Origin: Phycisphaerae bacterium
GTDB lineage: Bacteria > Planctomycetota > Phycisphaerae > UBA1845 > UTPLA1
Length of the DNA: 9,928 bases
NCBI GenBank assembly: GCA_029259995.1
Contig: JAJDEC010000430.1
Span: 1 to 9,928, forward strand
Direction: 5' to 3'
The position numbers and the translations under genes are program-made. Shown one piece after another: positions 1 through 5,279 of this stretch. Numbering within the stretch: position 1 is the stretch's first letter; every line of letters starts with the position of its first letter. Below the pieces are notes generated by a model. The model searched no databases. It was not told where the DNA came from and saw nothing but the letters and a program-made list of their open reading frames with translations.

Positions 1-810
1 GCGCCGTTCGCCCTCGGCCGCCCGATGCATTCGAAGCTCCGACTGCATTTCGAGTTTGACGGCACCGTCGTTTGCCGCCGCGAGCAATCGCCCGGAAGTG
101 TTGAGATACGTGCTCTCCGCGATCTGGCCGTTCAGAGAAAAATTCTGGCCCTCGACGGCCGATGTCGTCATGCGACCGACAAGCCGCGGTGTGCCGAACC
201 GCTCGAGCTGCCGAGCCACGGGCTTCAGGTCGTCGGGGATCTCCATCGAAAACTCGGTGTCGCTCGTGCCGACCTGAAAGTAGGCGAATTCGATACTGGC
301 CGTCGGCAACGGCGTGTCAATCTGCTTGATAACACTGACGGCGGACTTGATCGATTCGGCGTTGCCGCGCAGAAGCACTCGGCGTCCCTGCTCGTCACCC
401 GTGATCAGCATTTCGTCCTCAAACAGGTTTCTCAGTCTGGCCGTGATCTCGTCCACTTCGCGATTGCGGATCGAGATGATGTCCAAATCGGCTTCGAGCA
501 CTGTCTTATCGTTCTGCTTGTCAAGATCCGAAACGAGTTCGATTACTTTGTTGATTTGCTCGTCGGTGCCAGCGACGAGCAGGCTGTTGCTCCGTTCGTC
601 GCCGACGATCTGGACGTCCATGACCGCGTGGATCACGGCAGCGGCCATTTCCGCCTTGGCGAACTTGAGCGGGATGACGCGCCATTCCATGCCGGCGCCG
701 GTTTGCGGCGCCCCGCGGCCGCGTCGGCCTGCCTGCTGCCGTGGGTTTTGTGAGAATGCGCTCGGCGTGAAGGCGAGCAGGCACAGGAAGATGACAATAC
801 GCGATTGCAT
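1..810 (-). CDS. Exported protein with secretin-N-like repeats, third gene of sigma/anti-sigma unit (C-terminus off left edge)
   Basis: Reading leftwards from ATG at 810 the frame stays open to the window edge, giving 270 residues of an incomplete protein. Residues 1-20 look like a signal peptide (MQSRIVIFLCLLAFTPSAFS, likely cut before QN). Residues 41-97 (WRVIPLKFAKAEMAAAV, then VGDERSNSLLVAGTDEQ, then VIELVSDLD) have the pattern of a secretin short N domain as found in GspD and PilQ. Residues 104-167 form a second, more diverged copy ending VIKQIDTP. Residues 168-270 match nothing I recognise. Full secretins are usually well over 500 residues with a C-terminal beta domain, which would lie outside the window, so a true secretin and a stand-alone periplasmic protein are both possible. 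The start is supported by AAGGAG 8 nt upstream. It follows the anti-sigma gene by 44 nt on the same strand, so it is probably co-transcribed with it and may be the regulated output or sensor of that system. Confidence 0.8.
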   Translation of the reverse strand, partial: MQSRIVIFLCLLAFTPSAFSQNPRQQAGRRGRGAPQTGAGMEWRVIPLKFAKAEMAAAVIHAVMDVQIVGDERSNSLLVAGTDEQINKVIELVSDLDKQNDKTVLEADLDIISIRNREVDEITARLRNLFEDEMLITGDEQGRRVLLRGNAESIKSAVSVIKQIDTPLPTASIEFAYFQVGTSDTEFSMEIPDDLKPVARQLERFGTPRLVGRMTTSAVEGQNFSLNGQIAESTYLNTSGRLLAAANDGAVKLEMQSELRMHRAAEGERR

Positions 811-818
811 GATTCAGA

Positions 819-824
819 CTCCTT
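819..824 (-). promoter_or_regulatory. Ribosome binding site AAGGAG of the secretin-N-like gene
   Basis: The minus strand reads AAAAGGAGTCTGAATC directly before ATG at 810. AAGGAG lies 8 nt from the start codon. It fixes the start of the partial gene and lies in the 44-nt gap after the anti-sigma stop. Confidence 0.75.
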
Positions 825-854
825 TTACACGAGGTTTCGCCCGACGCTCGCGGG

Positions 855-1406
855 CTATGATCGGTTCATTGTCGGGGCGGCGTCGCCGGGGCCGACGTTT
901 TCCACATCGATGTCCGCGGGCAAGTTGCTCCGCGCTTGCGTTGTCTCGAAAAGCCAGATGATTTTGACCTGCGGATCGTCCGACGGTATTCGCACAGACA
1001 GCCGCGAATCATCGTCCGGCAGCAGGATCGAAAGTTGAATGGGATCGGCGACAACGGGCTTCCTGACGATGTCGCGTCCATTGCCGTCGGGGCCGGCGGG
1101 AGTGTCGTTCGTCAGCCAGGTCGCGAGAAATCCGACGCCCACCAGCAGCACAATCGCGGCGGCTGCAGGCCAGGCACGACGCCGCCGACGCGGCGCTTGT
1201 TCGGCGATCGCGCCTTCATGTGCGATGCGATTCGCGACGCCATCCAGCGACACCAGATCCGCTGAAATGGATCGTTCCAATTCGATCAACGTCGCGCACG
1301 ACGAGCACGCGGCAATGTGAGATTCGAATCGTCCCGACTCCGCGGCCTCCAGTTCGCCGTCCAGCCAACGATCGATGTGCGCTTTGACGTATTCGCATTC
1401 ATGCAT
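855..1406 (-). CDS. Membrane-anchored zinc-type anti-sigma factor (zf-HC2/ZAS family)
   Basis: The protein has 183 residues. The N-terminal cytoplasmic head (residues 1-45) carries C4, then H30-x3-C34-x2-C37 (HIAACSSC), the zinc-binding anti-sigma signature that binds and sequesters a partner ECF sigma factor. A run of five arginines (73-77) precedes one membrane segment at about 79-98 (AAAAIVLLVGVGFLATWL), giving an N-in, C-out topology. The outer part (99-183) ends with a beta-like stretch, SDDPQVKIIWLFE (142-154), that resembles the other anti-sigma protein of this window. The open frame extends upstream to 1523, but ATG at 1406 is preferred: it places the zinc motif at the usual distance from the N-terminus, has a GGAG about 10 nt upstream, and overlaps the sigma gene by 8 bp, typical of translational coupling. 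The cognate sigma factor is almost certainly the gene immediately upstream. Confidence 0.88.
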   Translation of the reverse strand: MHECEYVKAHIDRWLDGELEAAESGRFESHIAACSSCATLIELERSISADLVSLDGVANRIAHEGAIAEQAPRRRRRAWPAAAAIVLLVGVGFLATWLTNDTPAGPDGNGRDIVRKPVVADPIQLSILLPDDDSRLSVRIPSDDPQVKIIWLFETTQARSNLPADIDVENVGPGDAAPTMNRS

Positions 1407-1941
1407 CGTCAAGTCTCCGCATGGCAATAGCGAGTTGACGACGTGCTTGATGGACGTGAGCGCGAACCGCCGACTCCGAAAGATCCATGACGATCGCAAC
1501 GTCCTTGTAATCGAACTGCTCAATCCATCGCAATGTCAATGCAATCCGCTGTTGATTCGGCAACGCCGCGATACACGAGCGAAGCGTCTCGATTCGCTCG
1601 ACGGCGCTGGCCGCTTCAAACGGCGTTTGGCCGTGGGGCGGATCCACCCAGTCAGACAGCGATTCCGATTTGTGTTTTCGGCGCAGGTTCATACAGAGAT
1701 TGCCCGTTGTGCGAAACATCCAGGGGCCGAACGACGCGTCTGTCACGCGCTGTTGCTTTGACGCCGCAATCTTGAAGGCTTCCTGCACGATTTCCTCCGC
1801 ATCTGCTCGATTCCAGACGAGCTTGACGGCGTATCTCACCAGCCGGCGACGAAGATCTTCCAGCGCCGCGTCCGCGCTCAGTCCTGACCGCATTGTGTGC
1901 CGCGAATGACGCTCATTCTCTGGTTCAAGGCCGTAGCTCAT
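1399..1941 (-). CDS. RNA polymerase sigma factor, sigma-70/ECF family
   Basis: This 180-residue protein has the two-domain ECF layout. Region 2 spans about residues 28-92, with the core-binding segment DAEEIVQEAFKIA (47-59) and the -10 recognition area FGPWMFRTTGNLCMN (71-85). Region 4 spans about 123-173, beginning at LPNQQRIALTLRW and containing the helix-turn-helix DYKDVAIVMDLSESAVRAHV that reads the -35 element. It directs RNA polymerase to a small regulon and is expected to be held inactive by the anti-sigma factor whose start codon overlaps its last codons. ATG at 1941 was chosen because AGGA sits just upstream, though the spacing is short (about 3-4 nt). An internal ATG at 1893 lacks a ribosome site. 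Autoregulation is likely from the family habit, but I could not identify a convincing ECF promoter upstream. Confidence 0.9.
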   Translation of the reverse strand: MSYGLEPENERHSRHTMRSGLSADAALEDLRRRLVRYAVKLVWNRADAEEIVQEAFKIAASKQQRVTDASFGPWMFRTTGNLCMNLRRKHKSESLSDWVDPPHGQTPFEAASAVERIETLRSCIAALPNQQRIALTLRWIEQFDYKDVAIVMDLSESAVRAHVHQARRQLAIAMRRLDDA

Positions 1942-2201
1942 TCATCCTGCCATTCAGCCGCCTCGGCTTGCATCAGGGATATGTGTCGATGGGATGCCGC
2001 GCTTAAGAGCGGGCTGTCTTTTTTCGGGCGTGGCTGCCAATGGTTGCACCCGTTTTGTCGGATCTCAATCCAAATCACGAAATACGTGCCGGTAATCATC
2101 TGCCGCCGACCGGCTGAGACGACTTTAGGGGATGTTTCCAATCGACACCAAACACGCCGGACGAGGGAGCCGATGCGCGTCAGCGAGGTCCATTGCCGCC
2201 G
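1942..2201. promoter_or_regulatory. Divergent intergenic region between sigma gene and PilZ gene
   Basis: These 260 bp must hold the promoters of the leftward sigma unit and the rightward PilZ gene. I see no good sigma-70 or ECF -35/-10 pair. It contains a plus-strand hairpin followed by six T (1996-2024), a small inverted repeat CACG-AAATA-CGTG in its middle, and a possible 11-codon leader ORF just before the PilZ gene. Longer open frames reading through here in either direction show no family features and look like chance. Confidence 0.5.
1996..2024 (+). terminator. Hairpin plus T-run, terminator-like or leader attenuator
   Basis: On the plus strand GCCGC (1996-2000) can pair with GCGGGC (2009-2014, one bulged G) around GCTTAAGA, followed by TGTC and six T (2019-2024). 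No plus-strand gene ends here: the gene to the left runs the other way. It could insulate the PilZ gene from antisense transcription, act as a leader attenuator, or be chance. The stem is short. Confidence 0.3.
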
Positions 2202-2208
2202 ATGGTGA
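2173..2208 (+). CDS. Possible 11-codon leader ORF overlapping the PilZ start
   Basis: ATG at 2173 is preceded by GAGGGAG (2163-2169) and opens a frame MRVSEVHCRRW ending in TGA at 2206-2208. The proposed PilZ start ATG at 2202 lies inside its last codons, the arrangement expected for translational coupling. The peptide has no recognisable features and the ribosome site is close (3-5 nt), so this may be chance. Confidence 0.2.
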   Translation: MRVSEVHCRRW

Positions 2209-2837
2209 GCGACACGCAACGAGGGTACGCCGTTTTGTCTGATTTGATGCCAATCCCGGACGACGAACCGATTCCGCTCAGCGAGGGTCCATCGTCCCCG
2301 GTTCAGATCATCCACGCGACGCGCAAGTCGCCCGAGGGCGGCGAGGCGCGCCAGGTTCGCGGAAAACGGCATACACCAAGACGACACATGGACAATGTCG
2401 AAGTCTGCCTCTCGACCCACGACGCGAGCGGTCGCACGGATCATATCGACTGTCCGCTTTTCGACGTGTCGCAGGACGGCATCGCCGTCGTATGCGATCG
2501 CCGTGTCACGATCGGAACACGATGCTATGTATCGTATCGAACGGTTTCGCACCAACCCGTCCACGTTGGCGGCGTTATCAAAAATTGCAGCAAGATGGAA
2601 GCGGCACGCTATCGAATCGGAATTCTGCTTGATCGGCGCCTGCGGAACGAGGAACAGAAGCCCGCAAAATGCCTGAGTGGTCGATCCGTGTCACCGACAC
2701 ATCACGGACGGAAACTCCGAGGGGCCGTGAGTGCTGCGGAATCCGCATCCACTGCCGACTTCGCCGCGAATCAACCCGTCATACGCGAGCCGACGTTTGA
2801 CAGTGGCTCGGAAGACTACGATTTGACCCCCGAGTAA
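2202..2837 (+). CDS. PilZ domain protein (putative c-di-GMP receptor)
   Basis: The protein has about 211 residues. Counting from ATG 2202, the PilZ domain covers roughly residues 55-143. Both ligand motifs are present: RxxxR as RHTPR (56-60) and DxSxxG as DVSQDG (88-93), followed by the expected beta-barrel strands (CYVSYRTV, HVGGVIKNC, YRIGILL). With both motifs intact it should be able to bind cyclic di-GMP. The N-terminal 50 residues and the tail after about 145 are low complexity, with no transmembrane segment, so it is probably cytosolic. The start is uncertain: GAGGT (2185-2189) is 12 nt from ATG 2202 but only 3 nt from an in-frame TTG at 2193. It may be coupled to a small upstream ORF. 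It ends 38 nt before the UbiA-family gene and may share its transcript. Its target is not evident; PilZ proteins control motility, exopolysaccharide or enzyme activity. Confidence 0.82.
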   Translation: MVSDTQRGYAVLSDLMPIPDDEPIPLSEGPSSPVQIIHATRKSPEGGEARQVRGKRHTPRRHMDNVEVCLSTHDASGRTDHIDCPLFDVSQDGIAVVCDRRVTIGTRCYVSYRTVSHQPVHVGGVIKNCSKMEAARYRIGILLDRRLRNEEQKPAKCLSGRSVSPTHHGRKLRGAVSAAESASTADFAANQPVIREPTFDSGSEDYDLTPE

Positions 2838-2870
2838 CGGCCTGTAGGCTAGTCGCCGTCGATCCGTCAT

Positions 2871-2875
2871 GGAGG
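2871..2875 (+). promoter_or_regulatory. GGAGG ribosome binding site touching the UbiA-family ATG
   Basis: GGAGG is immediately followed by ATG at 2876 with no spacing, but lies 9 nt before an in-frame TTG at 2885. By spacing alone the TTG is the better start, which would trim three residues (MYR). The ATG is kept in the gene entry because ATG is the stronger codon; the difference is functionally negligible. Confidence 0.5.
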
Positions 2876-3835
2876 ATGTACCGCTTGCGAACGCTGATCG
2901 CGTCGATACAACTGCTCAGGCCCGCCCAATGGGTCAAGAATGTCTTTGTCCTTGCGGCGCTCGTGTTCGGCGTGAAACCGACATCTCCGAACGCGCTGGA
3001 GGCGCTCTGGGCGGCGCTCGAAGCCTTCGGCATCTTCTGTATGCTTTCCAGTTCCGTTTACGCATTCAACGATCTGATGGATTATCGCGAGGACGCGCTG
3101 CATCCGACGAAGCGCAATCGTCCCGTCGCCAGCGGCGCCGTCTCGCCGATGCTTGCAGGCGTCATCGCCATCGGTCTCGCTTCACTGGGCAGCTTCGCTG
3201 CACTTCAGCTTCCGCGCGGTTTCGCGCTGACGGCCGTCAGTTATCTCGTGCTGAACCTCTTCTATTCGCTCGCCGGAAAACGGATGGTTCTGCTGGACGT
3301 CATCATCATTGCGATTGGATTCGTTCTTCGAGCGCTGGCCGGCGCGCAGGCCATTCAGGTCCCCGTTTCCGCCTGGCTCGTCGTCTGCACATTCACGCTG
3401 TGCCTGTTTCTCGGCTTCGGCAAACGCCGATGTGAACTGGCCGTTCTGGAGGCCGGCGGGACGGCGACCAAGCATCGCGCCACACTTTCCTCATATACGC
3501 TCGAAATCCTGACGCAGCTCCTGTCTGTTTCCGGCGCCATGGCCGTAATTACGTTTCTGCTCTACACGCTGGATGGTTCCAACCCGACGCCGCGCACGCT
3601 GGTTTTCACCACGCCGCTGGTGTTCTTTGCCATATTTCGCTACGCCCTCGTTATCACGCGCGGTCAACGCACGGGACCGACGGACGTCTTGATTCGGGAT
3701 CGACCTTTCCTTGTTGTGGCCGTCGTCTGGGCCATGCTGACGGTCGGATTGATCCTCTTCGACAAACAGATCTCGCCCTACCTTCCGAATCTGCGCTATC
3801 CCGGGGATACCCGACAGGCAGTGACGGCCGAATAA
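2876..3835 (+). CDS. UbiA-family prenyltransferase, decaprenyl-phosphate phosphoribosyltransferase-like
   Basis: This 319-residue polytopic membrane protein has about eight to nine hydrophobic segments. It carries the hallmarks of the DPPR-synthase branch of UbiA (mycobacterial Rv3806c/UbiA type): RPAQWVKNVFVLA near the N-terminus (15-27), the first Asp-rich motif NDLMDYREDALHPTKRNRP (65-83; N65, D66, D69, D73, K79, R82), the loop YSLAGKRMVLLDV then GFVLRALAG (130-156), and LGFGKRRCEL (179-188). Known relatives join a polyprenyl phosphate to phosphoribosyl pyrophosphate, giving a lipid-linked pentose for envelope glycans. Substrate specificity here is inferred from these motifs only; a menaquinone or other UbiA activity is less likely because the PTKRxRP pattern and the GKRR loop fit the DPPR group. 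It may be co-transcribed with the PilZ gene. The start is ATG 2876 or TTG 2885. Confidence 0.85.
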   Translation: MYRLRTLIASIQLLRPAQWVKNVFVLAALVFGVKPTSPNALEALWAALEAFGIFCMLSSSVYAFNDLMDYREDALHPTKRNRPVASGAVSPMLAGVIAIGLASLGSFAALQLPRGFALTAVSYLVLNLFYSLAGKRMVLLDVIIIAIGFVLRALAGAQAIQVPVSAWLVVCTFTLCLFLGFGKRRCELAVLEAGGTATKHRATLSSYTLEILTQLLSVSGAMAVITFLLYTLDGSNPTPRTLVFTTPLVFFAIFRYALVITRGQRTGPTDVLIRDRPFLVVAVVWAMLTVGLILFDKQISPYLPNLRYPGDTRQAVTAE

Positions 3836-3874
3836 CGGCCGCAGCTACCGAATCGCAACTCCATACGCGTTCAC

Positions 3875-3884
3875 AAGTTAACTT
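3875..3884. repeat. Perfect 10-bp palindrome AAGTTAACTT
   Basis: AAGTTAACTT is self-complementary and AT-rich within GC-rich sequence, about 70 bp before the sigma gene. It could be an operator, but no regulator is known to me for it. Confidence 0.3.
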
Positions 3885-3923
3885 CCCGGTCGGCAGCTCC
3901 GCGCGAACCGGGCGCCCCGTTTT
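3885..3923 (+). terminator. Weak terminator-like hairpin after the UbiA-family gene
   Basis: CCCGGT (3885-3890) can pair with ACCGGG (3907-3912). Alternatively CGGG-CGC-CCCG (3909-3919) forms a small stem directly followed by TTTT (3920-3923). These folds exclude each other. The T-run is short and the hairpin ends only 29 nt before the sigma start, so it may instead be part of the sigma gene leader. Confidence 0.3.
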
Positions 3924-3952
3924 CTCGATATTCTGACAGGGGCGCATTCCCA

Positions 3953-4549
3953 ATGGCGTCTATCTTGGTGTACATGGACGGAGGCATGGCGATCAGAATC
4001 GAAGAGGGCGATCACGAGCTGATTGCCGCTGCCCAGCGCGGTGAGCGCCGGGCCTTGGACACCTTTGTGCGTCGTCACGACGGCTGGGTGCGGCAGATCG
4101 TTTATGCCACGACAGGACGGCCCGGCCTCGTGGATGACGTCGCTCAGAATGTATGGTCCGGTGTCTGGCAGCAGATTGCGACGCTGTCCGAACCGGCTCG
4201 ATGGCGAGGCTGGATCTATCGACTGGCGAAGAATGCCGCGATCGATGCCGGCCGGCAAAACGCGAGAGAACGCGGTCGTGCGGTCGGCCTGAATGGCGAT
4301 GATCCCGCGACGTCGGCCTCGGATCCCGCACGACGGGTCGCGCAGTCCGAAGAACAGCAGCGAGTGCTGCGGGCGATTCGGGGACTGCCGGACCACTATC
4401 GTGAGCCGTTTATTCTGCGTCATCTCCAGGATTGGAGTTATTCGGAGATCGGCGAAGCGATGGGACTGCCGGTCGACACGGTTGAAACCCGACTCGTCCG
4501 AGCACGACGATTATTGAGAGAAGCCCTTGCGGATATCAGGGGCGATTGA
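3953..4549 (+). CDS. RNA polymerase sigma factor, sigma-70/ECF family (second)
   Basis: This 198-residue protein has region 2 at about residues 22-105, with VDDVAQNVWSGVWQQIATL (60-78) as the core-binding helix and RWRGWIYRLAKNAAIDAGR (83-101) as the -10 recognition part. Region 4 is at about 136-190, starting LPDHYREPFILRHLQDWSY, with helix-turn-helix SEIGEAMGLPVDTVETRLVRARRLL. It differs clearly from the other sigma factor of the window, so this is not a recent duplication. The start is ambiguous: ATG 3953 has AGGGG about 10 nt upstream, while in-frame ATGs at 3974 and 3986 would remove 7 or 11 residues that are not part of the fold. The anti-sigma gene starts 11 nt after its stop, so they are surely one operon. 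It is probably released from that partner by an envelope signal. Confidence 0.9.
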   Translation: MASILVYMDGGMAIRIEEGDHELIAAAQRGERRALDTFVRRHDGWVRQIVYATTGRPGLVDDVAQNVWSGVWQQIATLSEPARWRGWIYRLAKNAAIDAGRQNARERGRAVGLNGDDPATSASDPARRVAQSEEQQRVLRAIRGLPDHYREPFILRHLQDWSYSEIGEAMGLPVDTVETRLVRARRLLREALADIRGD

Positions 4550-4560
4550 ACGAAGGTTGC

Positions 4561-5160
4561 ATGATGGCAGATCGTTTTCCCGACATTTCGAACGAGTTCG
4601 ACGAACGAGCGGAGCGCTTGATCGTCCGGGCCCTGGACGGCGAGATTTCGGCCGACGAGCAATTGGAACTTGAACGTCTAATTGCAGGCAGCCCGGCCGT
4701 CGCGTCGCTCTATCAGACTTATCATCGACTGGACGCGTTGTCGTCCGACGCCCTGCATGCGGATTTTCATGGTGCGTCGGGCGTTCTCCACAGTGTCGAC
4801 GGTTCCCAATCGACATCGCGGGAGGACGGACATTGGTCTCGCAGCATTCGCGTCGGATTGGCGACGGCGTTACTGGCCGCCGCGGCCGTCATTGTCATTG
4901 CCTCGCTGCCAATCCAGTGGTTCGACTCGACAGCCGTGACGAACAGTCACACATCGAGGGATTGGCCGGACGACAAGACGGTCGGCCCCGGGGCTCCGAT
5001 GCTCGTCGATTACCAGCAGCCCGTGTATCAGCCGCAGCGCCTGGAGGGCGATGTCTTCCGGGATTTAATCGGCGTGCAGGGCGACGATCCGAACGTGATC
5101 ATTCTCTTCGAAAGGATGACGCGCCAATCCCGCGTCGAGACCGTTTCGGGTGAGATCTGA
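4561..5160 (+). CDS. Membrane-anchored, zinc-less anti-sigma factor
   Basis: The protein has 199 residues from ATG 4561. The N-terminal part ERLIVRALDGEISADEQLE then SPAVASLYQTYHRLDAL (18-60) has the helical layout of an anti-sigma domain (usually L-DGELS-E...P...Y...L) but no zinc ligands; the whole protein contains no cysteine. One membrane helix lies at about 98-118 (VGLATALLAAAAVIVIASL). The outer segment (119-199) ends in DDPNVIILFER (175-185), resembling the C-terminus of the other anti-sigma protein of this window. The open frame begins at TTG 4546, but GAAGG (4552-4556) suits ATG 4561 or ATG 4564. Placement directly after an ECF sigma gene is the strongest argument for its role: holding that sigma factor at the membrane. 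A zinc-less head implies that release would not depend on thiol redox chemistry (inference). Confidence 0.8.
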   Translation: MMADRFPDISNEFDERAERLIVRALDGEISADEQLELERLIAGSPAVASLYQTYHRLDALSSDALHADFHGASGVLHSVDGSQSTSREDGHWSRSIRVGLATALLAAAAVIVIASLPIQWFDSTAVTNSHTSRDWPDDKTVGPGAPMLVDYQQPVYQPQRLEGDVFRDLIGVQGDDPNVIILFERMTRQSRVETVSGEI

Positions 5161-5279
5161 GCGAGTGACTCAAGGCAGGTTGCAACCTGTGCGTTGCGAT
5201 AGTTCCTATCGTGAACGCGCGTAGCGTAAATAGACGGCAAATCGACAAGACACAGACGTAAACGAAGGAGTCAGATGAA
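5161..5279 (+). promoter_or_regulatory. Structured leader between anti-sigma and PDZ genes
   Basis: The 119-nt gap holds two inverted repeats. The first is a perfect 14-bp palindrome, CAGGTTGCAACCTG (5176-5189). The second is a 12-bp hairpin: GCGTTGCGATAG (5191-5202), loop TTC, CTATCGTGAACGC (5206-5218), with one G-U pair and one bulged G. Neither is followed by a T-run, so this is not an ordinary intrinsic terminator. Just before the PDZ gene, GAAGGAG (5264-5270) is followed by ATGAAATGA (5275-5283), a two-codon ORF that overlaps the real start ATG at 5280. The region could be an mRNA processing site, an operator or a leader controlling the third gene separately from the sigma pair. Confidence 0.5.
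5264..5270 (+). promoter_or_regulatory. Ribosome binding site GAAGGAG of the PDZ gene
   Basis: GAAGGAG lies 9 nt before ATG 5280 and 4 nt before ATG 5275. The 5275 frame stops after two codons (ATG AAA TGA), so 5280 is the productive start. Confidence 0.65.

Larger units (their letters stand above)
3836..3952. promoter_or_regulatory. Intergenic region upstream of the second sigma unit
   Basis: These 117 bp must hold the end of the PilZ/UbiA transcript and probably a promoter for the second sigma gene. A stem GGCCG-AATAA-CGGCC (3826-3840) encloses the UbiA stop codon. A perfect 10-bp AT-rich palindrome AAGTTAACTT (3875-3884) and a GC hairpin with a short T-run (3885-3923) follow. I could not assign -35 and -10 elements. 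Confidence 0.4.

Noticed and set aside
25..961. Plus-strand frames (25-753 and 314-961) across the left end
   Set aside because: They lie opposite the secretin-N-like gene, which has a signal peptide, domain pattern and AAGGAG. The plus-strand products look like composition artefacts.
1938..2564. A 208-codon minus-strand frame across the intergenic region and the PilZ gene
   Set aside because: It overlaps the PilZ domain, whose RxxxR and DxSxxG motifs are clear on the plus strand. The minus product has no recognisable features.
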